Of a DNA stretch of 10,695 nt, positions 6,595-10,695 are shown in pieces. The position numbers and the translations under genes were made by a program. Each line of letters starts with the position of its first letter. The first letter of the stretch is position 1. A model generated the notes under the pieces. It made no database searches. It had not been told where the DNA came from and worked only from the letters and a program-made list of their open reading frames with translations. This stretch comes from Propionibacteriales bacterium. Lineage in GTDB: Bacteria; Actinomycetota; Actinomycetes; Propionibacteriales; Propionibacteriaceae. The stretch is from positions 1 through 10,695 of the forward strand of contig JADGPB010000043.1 of the NCBI GenBank assembly GCA_017882655.1, written 5' to 3'.

Positions 6595-6600
6595 GCGCCG

Positions 6601-6606
6601 ATGGTA
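6601..6606 (-). promoter_or_regulatory. Leaderless -10 element of the LysE-type exporter
   Basis: TACCAT (complement of 6601-6606) lies 6 nt before the exporter ATG. Only 28 bp separate this gene from the divergent kinase gene, so any -35 contacts for the exporter promoter must lie on the first codons of the kinase gene. No clear -35 match is visible there. Confidence 0.45.
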
Positions 6607-6622
6607 CGGGCTGTGAGAGCGT

Positions 6623-7147
6623 ATGGCCGTGGGTGAGCTCATCGTGGTCAGCGGACCACCGGGCGCCGGCAAGTCGACCGTCGCCAGATCGGTGGCCGAC
6701 GCGTACGACCCGAGCGCGCTGGTCATCGGAGACGACTTCTTCGCGTTCCTCGCGCGGGGGCGCATCGACCCGTGGCTCCCGGATGCCGACGCGCAGAACC
6801 GTGCGGTGATCTCGGCCGCAGCGGCCGCGTGCGGGAGGCTGGCCAAGCGGTTCACCGTCGTGTACGACGGCGTGCTGTTGCCCCCTTACGCAGCCTTGTT
6901 CGCCACGGCCGCGGGCCGCGCCTTCCACTACGCGCTGCTGCTGCCCCCGCTGGAGGTCTGTCTGGAACGGGTCCGCGAGCGCAGCGAACACCCGTTCTCG
7001 GACCAGCAAGCCGCCACCGACATGTGGCAGTCGTTCGACACCACGAAGGGCTCACTGCCCACTCTCGACGCCCTCGACCCCCCTGACGAGGTCGTCGCCG
7101 AGATCGTCGGACTCGTCGAGAGCGGCATCCTCCGGACCGCCCGCTGA
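6623..7147 (+). CDS. P-loop NTPase, small kinase-like protein (AAA_33 / zeta-toxin-like fold)
   Basis: This 174-residue cytoplasmic protein has Walker A GPPGAGKST at 11-19, followed by an acidic pair VIGDD (35-39). That arrangement in small phosphotransferases places the Asp near the phosphate acceptor. Other features are VYDGVLLPP (79-87), a lid-like basic segment LERVRERSEHPFSD (114-127) and a C-terminal helix. The pattern resembles chloramphenicol-phosphotransferase, shikimate-kinase and zeta-toxin relatives, but no motif fixes the substrate. It is not accompanied by an antitoxin-like gene. The start is either ATG 6623 or GTG 6629, and the ribosome binding site is weak (GAGAG 3 nt before the ATG). 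The DUF427 gene follows after 35 bp but has its own promoter-like hexamer. Confidence 0.85.
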   Translation: MAVGELIVVSGPPGAGKSTVARSVADAYDPSALVIGDDFFAFLARGRIDPWLPDADAQNRAVISAAAAACGRLAKRFTVVYDGVLLPPYAALFATAAGRAFHYALLLPPLEVCLERVRERSEHPFSDQQAATDMWQSFDTTKGSLPTLDALDPPDEVVAEIVGLVESGILRTAR

Positions 7148-7169
7148 CTGAACCTTTGCCGCTGTGGCC

Positions 7170-7182
7170 TAGCCTCGAGGTT
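7170..7182 (+). promoter_or_regulatory. Leaderless -10 element of the DUF427 gene
   Basis: TAGCCT (7170-7175) is followed by 7 nt and the ATG at 7183. A TGAC at 7145-7148, overlapping the kinase stop codon, could serve as a poor -35 at a long spacing. GAGG occurs only 2 nt before the ATG, too close to act as a ribosome binding site. Confidence 0.45.
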
Positions 7183-7680
7183 ATGACACGTCCAGCACCA
7201 GATCCCGTGGGGCCGGGGCAGGAGTCTGTCTGGGACTACCCGCGACCCCCCTCCGTGCGGCACTGCGACCGCGCGATCCGGGTCGTGCTCGGGGGCGAGA
7301 CGATCTGTCAGACGTCGTCTTCGTGGCAGGTGCTCGAGACCAGCCATCCGCCGACCTACTACATCCCGATCACCGCATTCGTCGCGGGTTCCCTGCGGCC
7401 CGCGGACGGCAGCTCCTACTGCGAAGCGAAGGGGCAGGCCGCATACTTCGACCTCGTGGCCCGAAACCGCATCGCTCACCGCGCCGCTTGGTACTACCCG
7501 ACGCCCGAACCGGCTTTCGCCATGCTCACCGATCACCTCGCCCTGTACGCGGGGATGACCGACGCCTGCTACGTCGACGACGAGCGCGTGATTCCGCAGC
7601 CCGGCAGCTTCTACGGCGGCTGGATCACTAGCGAGATCATCGGCCCGTTCAAGGGTTATCCCGGCACCTCCAGTTGGTGA
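7183..7680 (+). CDS. DUF427 domain protein
   Basis: This 165-residue soluble protein belongs to the DUF427 (NTP_transf_9) family, whose biochemical role is not established. It shows the family's recognisable line of motifs: SVWDYPRPP (15-23), RVVLGGETI (33-41), VLETSHPPTYYIP (50-62), SSYCEAKGQAAYFD (77-90), AAWYYPTPEPAF (101-112), ACYVDDERV with PQPGSFYGGW (128-147), and a GPFKGYPGTSSW end. The start at 7183 gives the usual position before the WDYPRPP motif, and a -10 element is placed 7 bp upstream. It follows the kinase gene by 35 bp. Its stop is 19 bp from that of the convergent hydrolase. Confidence 0.92.
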   Translation: MTRPAPDPVGPGQESVWDYPRPPSVRHCDRAIRVVLGGETICQTSSSWQVLETSHPPTYYIPITAFVAGSLRPADGSSYCEAKGQAAYFDLVARNRIAHRAAWYYPTPEPAFAMLTDHLALYAGMTDACYVDDERVIPQPGSFYGGWITSEIIGPFKGYPGTSSW

Positions 7681-7687
7681 CGCGGGT

Positions 7688-7703
7688 CTGAGCGCGGCCT
7701 CAG
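7688..7703. terminator. Short hairpin at the DUF427/hydrolase convergent junction
   Basis: CTGAG (7688-7692), CGCGGC, CTCAG (7699-7703) form a 5-bp stem, extendable by a T-G pair, that includes the stop codon of the minus-strand hydrolase. It is the only dyad in the 19-bp gap. The stem is short and lacks a T-tract, so a terminator role is tentative. Confidence 0.25.
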
Positions 7704-8512
7704 GCGGAAGGTGCTCCGAGCCCCACGTGGTGTGCCTGCTCGCCGATGAGTCGCGCCACGAGGGCGGGGTCCGCGGTGTGAGCACCGTGGCCCTGGCCCG
7801 GCATCGTCGTGATGGTCGCGTGAGGCATGGCTGAAGCCACGGCTCGTGTCCTCTCATCGAGGTGAGCAGGACTCTTGGCCCCGGACAAGAACAGAGTCGG
7901 GGTCTCAATCGCCGCGTACGCCTCGATGCGGCGCCCGAGCCGGTCGATCGCGTCCATGTCGTCGATCTGGCGGGGCGCGAACCTCTTGAGGTCCGCGTTG
8001 AACCGCGTGGCGACGCCGATGACGAACGCGAGGACCGGCGACATCTGTACTGCCTCGCTCATGAAGATCCGCAAGGCCGTGCCGACCTTCCCCTTGGCGA
8101 GTGCGGCGCGGGCTCGCGGAAGAGTCGTCGCGTTGCCGAGGGGACCATCGAGGACGATCGGCGGTTCGTACAGAACGGCTCCGACGTACGCCTCGGGGTG
8201 GGCGAGGAGGGACTCCAGCGCGACGACCGCGCCCGAGGAGTGGCCCACGATGACGCAGGGCGTACGGAAGCTGGTCGTGACGGCAGCGAGGTCCTCGACC
8301 TCGCGCGCGAAGTCGGTGGCGGGGTCGCTGGGCAGCTCCAGCCTGTACAGACGGCGCCGGATCCGTACGACGTGGAAGTCACGCGCGAGCTCCGCCGCCA
8401 CCGCGCCCCAGGGTGACTCGTCACTCATACCCCCATGGACGATGAGAATCGTCGGGCCATCGCCCTCTTCGGCAATGACGACAATGGTGCCATCGGCGGA
8501 ATCAATGGTCAC
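7700..8512 (-). CDS. Alpha/beta hydrolase, unknown substrate
   Basis: This 270-residue soluble protein has an alpha/beta-hydrolase core. The oxyanion strand is TILIVHGG (21-28), the nucleophile elbow is GHSSGAV (90-96, Ser92), LYEPPIV follows at 114-120, and the probable catalytic His is His242 in PGQGHGAH (238-245). The acid after the seventh strand is not obvious: where GxxD is usual, the sequence is GAKSPAHL (211-218). The start is the GTG at 8512, chosen because a full AGGAGGT lies 6 nt upstream (complement of 8519-8525). It is divergent, with an 85-bp gap, from a D-2-hydroxyacid dehydrogenase and convergent with DUF427. Motifs such as GHSSGAVVALE recall the many uncharacterised actinobacterial hydrolases, so no substrate is claimed. 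Confidence 0.88.
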   Translation of the reverse strand: MTIDSADGTIVVIAEEGDGPTILIVHGGMSDESPWGAVAAELARDFHVVRIRRRLYRLELPSDPATDFAREVEDLAAVTTSFRTPCVIVGHSSGAVVALESLLAHPEAYVGAVLYEPPIVLDGPLGNATTLPRARAALAKGKVGTALRIFMSEAVQMSPVLAFVIGVATRFNADLKRFAPRQIDDMDAIDRLGRRIEAYAAIETPTLFLSGAKSPAHLDERTRAVASAMPHATITTMPGQGHGAHTADPALVARLIGEQAHHVGLGAPSA

Positions 8513-8525
8513 GTGACCACCTCCT
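8506..8525 (-). promoter_or_regulatory. Strong ribosome binding site plus 14-bp palindrome over the start codon
   Basis: AGGAGGT (complement of 8519-8525) precedes the hydrolase GTG by 6 nt. The perfect palindrome TGGTCACGTGACCA (8506-8519) covers the gap, the start codon and the first base of that site. A pair of CTAG words lies next to it at 8524-8527 and 8537-8540. On the minus strand, TAGCCT (complement of 8534-8539) may be the -10 of the hydrolase promoter. The palindrome could be an operator or an mRNA fold hiding the start. Confidence 0.45.
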
Positions 8526-8597
8526 AGACCGGCAGGCTAGTTCCACGGTGGTGAAGATGCAGCCCCGAGCCGTTCCCAGGATGGGAGACTCGGTGCC

Positions 8598-9542
8598 GTG
8601 CTGACGGTGACCGTGCCCGACCAGGAACTGCTGGACCGGCTGAGCGACATGAGCGACCGCGTCGAGCTCGTCCTGTGGGATCTGCTCAGCCCGTTGCCAC
8701 GGGACGTCGCGGAGCGCGTCAGCGTCGTGCAGATCGGCCACTACTGGGCGGCGCCCGAGCGGTGGCTGCGCCTGTACGAGGTGCCGAACCTCGCGTACGT
8801 GATGTTGCCGTCGGCCGGTTTCGAGCACGCGATCCCGCGCGTACCGCCGGGCGTCACGCTGTGCAACGGACGTGGGGTGCACTCGACCGGTACGTCGGAG
8901 CTGGCACTCGCGTTGATCCTCGCGTCCCAGCGGGGACTGCCCCACGCTTTCGTCGCGCAGAACGAGCGCCGCTGGTACAACCCGGAGCTCTCGTCCCTGG
9001 CCGACCGGCGCGTGCTGGTCGTCGGCGCCGGCTCCGTCGCTCAGGCCGTCGTCGATCGGCTGCTCCCGTTCGAGGTCGAGATCACGCAGGTCGCCCGTAC
9101 AGCCCGTGACGGCGTCCACGGCATCGACGAGCTGATACCGCTGCTGCGAGCGACAGACATCGTCGTGCTGACGGTGCCGGGGTCGGAGTCCACGTACCGC
9201 CTGCTCGACGCGACCACCCTCGCCGCGCTCCCCGACGGCGCCCTGGTGGTCAACGTCGCGCGCGGTTCGGTGGTCGACACGGACGCGCTGGTGGCCGAGC
9301 TCCAGACTGGCCGCCTCCGCGCCGCGCTCGACGTGACCGACCCGGAGCCGCTCCCGAGCGACCACCCCTTGTGGCACACGCCGAACACGATCATCACTGC
9401 GCATCAGGGCGGCAACACCGATGCCACGTACCCGAGAGTGGCCGCGCTCGTACGACGGCAGCTCGAGCACCTCCTCGCCGGTGAGGAGCCTGAGAACGTG
9501 GTGGCGCGCACCATCGTTCCCGGGCCTGTGACTCGGCGTTGA
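8598..9542 (+). CDS. D-isomer-specific 2-hydroxyacid dehydrogenase
   Basis: This 314-residue cytoplasmic oxidoreductase belongs to the family that interconverts D-2-hydroxy acids and 2-oxo acids with NAD(P)H. The nucleotide-binding motif is GAGSVA (143-148). Catalytic residues are recognisable as Arg222 in NVARGSVVD, Glu250 in DVTDPEPLP, and His269 in TAHQGG. At the end of the second strand, where NAD-specific enzymes carry an acidic residue, the sequence is ARTAR (166-170), suggesting NADPH preference (inference). The GTG start has a modest GGGAG 10 nt upstream. It is divergent from the alpha/beta hydrolase and ends before a terminator-like hairpin. The exact substrate (glyoxylate, hydroxypyruvate, phosphoglycerate or other) cannot be read from the sequence. 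Confidence 0.92.
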   Translation: MLTVTVPDQELLDRLSDMSDRVELVLWDLLSPLPRDVAERVSVVQIGHYWAAPERWLRLYEVPNLAYVMLPSAGFEHAIPRVPPGVTLCNGRGVHSTGTSELALALILASQRGLPHAFVAQNERRWYNPELSSLADRRVLVVGAGSVAQAVVDRLLPFEVEITQVARTARDGVHGIDELIPLLRATDIVVLTVPGSESTYRLLDATTLAALPDGALVVNVARGSVVDTDALVAELQTGRLRAALDVTDPEPLPSDHPLWHTPNTIITAHQGGNTDATYPRVAALVRRQLEHLLAGEEPENVVARTIVPGPVTRR

Positions 9543-9549
9543 GATTACG

Positions 9550-9568
9550 AATTCCCATCGCGGGAGTT
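9550..9568 (+). terminator. Terminator-like hairpin after the hydroxyacid dehydrogenase
   Basis: AATTCCC (9550-9556), loop ATCGC, GGGAGTT (9562-9568) form a 7-bp stem in RNA with one G-U pair, followed by TTA. The wobble pair is allowed only in the plus-strand transcript (it becomes A-C on the other strand), so the hairpin favours termination of the dehydrogenase mRNA. It starts 7 bp after the stop codon. Confidence 0.55.
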
Positions 9569-9600
9569 TAGGAGCGCCTATGAACCAAAGTTGTCGACCG

Positions 9601-10695
9601 CTACTTCGGCTGCAACAGCTCGACTGGAAGCTGCTCGATCAGCCGGAGCCACAGCTCGCTGGCGGTGGGGTAGCTGGGTACGGCGTGGCGCAGTACCTCG
9701 ACCGGGACGCGGCCGGTGATCGCGATCGTCGCCGAATGGAGCAGCTCGCCGGCTTCAGGCCCGACGAACGTGGCACCGACGACCCGGCGAGTGGCGCGAT
9801 CGACGACCAGCTGGGCGCCGCCCTCGACGTCGTCGCGCAACAGTGCGGCCCCCGAGGCGGCCGACCACGGGACGTGCGACACCTCGACGTCGATGTGCTT
9901 GGCGCGCGCTTCGGCTTCGGTGAGGCCGACGGCGGCGACCTGGGGGTCAGTGAAGATGACCTGAGGGACGGGTACGTCCTCGGGCGGCTGCACCTCCGTA
10001 CCACCCGTAGCCCTCGCGGCGATCTGCTCGCCGAGCACTCGGGCGCGGTACTTGCCCCAGTGCGTCAGCGGCGCCTCGCCGCTGGAGTCGCCGACGAGGA
10101 CAAGCCAGGACGGTATGTCGCCGGCGCGCGCCTTGTCGACGTCGAGACCCACGGCGTCGAGCCCGATGTCATCGAAGCGGGGGCGCCGACCCACGGCAAC
10201 GAGGATCTCGTCAGCGGCGATGTCGCCGCCGTCAGTCGACACGACCACCGTGCCACCGTGGACTCGCCCGAGCCCCGTGTCCTTCGCGCCGTCGCGCCGG
10301 CAGCTGGTGACCGCGACCCCGACGCGTACATCGACCCCGAGGTCCCGTAGAGCCTTGAGCACGATCTCGCCCGCGAAGGGTTCGACGCGCGTGAGCAGCC
10401 GCTCGTCCCGGCTGAGGAGCGTGACGGACGCGCCGAGGGCACTCATCCACACGGCCGCCTCGCAGGCGACCACGCCACCGCCGACGATGACGAGACGGTC
10501 CGGCACCTCGACCACGCCGGTGGCGTCGCGTGATCCCCCCGGCGCGCACTGGGCGTACATATCGGGAACAACAGGCTCGCTGCCAGTAGCGATGACTACA
10601 GCGTGACGAGCCTCGAGGGTCCGGGTCCCGCCGGAGGTCTCGACAGACACGAGCCGTTCGCCGACGAGCCTGCCGCTGCCTCGAACGACCTTCAG
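9601..10695 (-). CDS. FAD-dependent pyridine nucleotide-disulfide oxidoreductase family protein (C-terminal part)
   Basis: The frame is open to the right edge, so 364 residues of a longer protein (usually about 460-480) are present. The FAD end-of-domain signal VVIATGSEP lies near residue 33. The NAD(P)H motif VGGGVVACE lies near 70-78. The second FAD contact is represented by ILVAVGRRPR and LVLVGDSSGEAPLTHWG. The dimerisation domain begins around VPVPQVIFTDPQVAAVGLTE. The family's C-terminal HPTxSE, whose His-Glu pair serves disulfide chemistry, reads YPTASE here. The substituted His suggests a lipoamide-dehydrogenase-like oxidoreductase that reduces quinones or other acceptors rather than a disulfide, as in LpdA-like proteins. 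The N-terminal region that would show the CxxxxC pair is outside the window, so this cannot be settled. An in-frame GTG at 10650 is internal, not the start. Confidence 0.88.
   Translation of the reverse strand: MKVVRGSGRLVGERLVSVETSGGTRTLEARHAVVIATGSEPVVPDMYAQCAPGGSRDATGVVEVPDRLVIVGGGVVACEAAVWMSALGASVTLLSRDERLLTRVEPFAGEIVLKALRDLGVDVRVGVAVTSCRRDGAKDTGLGRVHGGTVVVSTDGGDIAADEILVAVGRRPRFDDIGLDAVGLDVDKARAGDIPSWLVLVGDSSGEAPLTHWGKYRARVLGEQIAARATGGTEVQPPEDVPVPQVIFTDPQVAAVGLTEAEARAKHIDVEVSHVPWSAASGAALLRDDVEGGAQLVVDRATRRVVGATFVGPEAGELLHSATIAITGRVPVEVLRHAVPSYPTASELWLRLIEQLPVELLQPK

Noticed and set aside
6595..6855. N-terminal extension of the LysE-type exporter
   Set aside because: The extra 87 residues overlap the kinase gene and lack membrane or coding character; the family starts at the hydrophobic MLPSLHVLW.
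6623..7147. Zeta-type toxin of a toxin-antitoxin pair
   Set aside because: No small antitoxin-like gene is adjacent in the same orientation; the neighbours are an exporter on the other strand and DUF427.
9580..10350. Open frame of 256 codons on the plus strand
   Set aside because: Antisense to the disulfide-reductase-like gene; low-complexity Asp/Gly/Arg translation without family motifs.

Overview
The window is chromosomal DNA from a high-G+C actinobacterium. Codon third positions are mostly G or C, several starts are GTG, and many promoters look leaderless. The density of GTAC words and the gene content would suit a Propionibacteriales-like lineage (Nocardioides/Kribbella type), but that placement is inference. 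No rRNA, tRNA, CRISPR array, insertion sequence, integrase or phage gene was found. The region reads as ordinary housekeeping and accessory chromosome.

Layout. Positions 1-1109 (minus) hold the tail of a MacB/LolD-type ABC exporter operon: the ATPase, then by a one-base TGATG overlap the start of its permease, which runs off the left edge. Across a 193-bp divergent gap, 1303-3318 (plus) is a two-gene unit: a secreted lipoprotein with a Ser/Thr/Pro/Ala linker and four cysteines, then a type II NADH dehydrogenase (ndh) after a 12-bp gap. It meets a prolyl-aminopeptidase-like S33 hydrolase (4625-3321, minus) tail to tail with 2 bp between stop codons. Next come a small orphan gene of 60 codons (4933-4751, minus) with a hairpin just after its stop, and, divergent from it, a LysR regulator (5016-5945). 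The gap between these two carries an 8-bp-arm inverted repeat that is a good LysR operator candidate.

A LysE/RhtB-type exporter (6594-5965, minus) is divergent, with only 28 bp, from a small P-loop kinase-like protein (6623-7147). That is followed by a DUF427 protein (7183-7680), an alpha/beta hydrolase (8512-7700, minus), a divergent D-2-hydroxyacid dehydrogenase (8598-9542), and the C-terminal 364 residues of a flavin disulfide-reductase-like protein (10695-9601, minus) cut by the right edge.

How the genes work together. Only two multi-gene units are clear: ATPase-permease and lipoprotein-ndh. The rest are single genes in alternating orientation, several with a -10 hexamer placed 6-7 bp before the start codon (leaderless mRNA). 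The observations most worth a second look are the LysR/small-protein intergenic dyad, the lipoprotein-ndh pairing, the repeated leaderless geometry, and a strong bias that confines the rare Val codon GTA to contexts forming GTAC. I see no defence, secretion or biosynthetic cluster, and nothing that proves a new multi-gene system.
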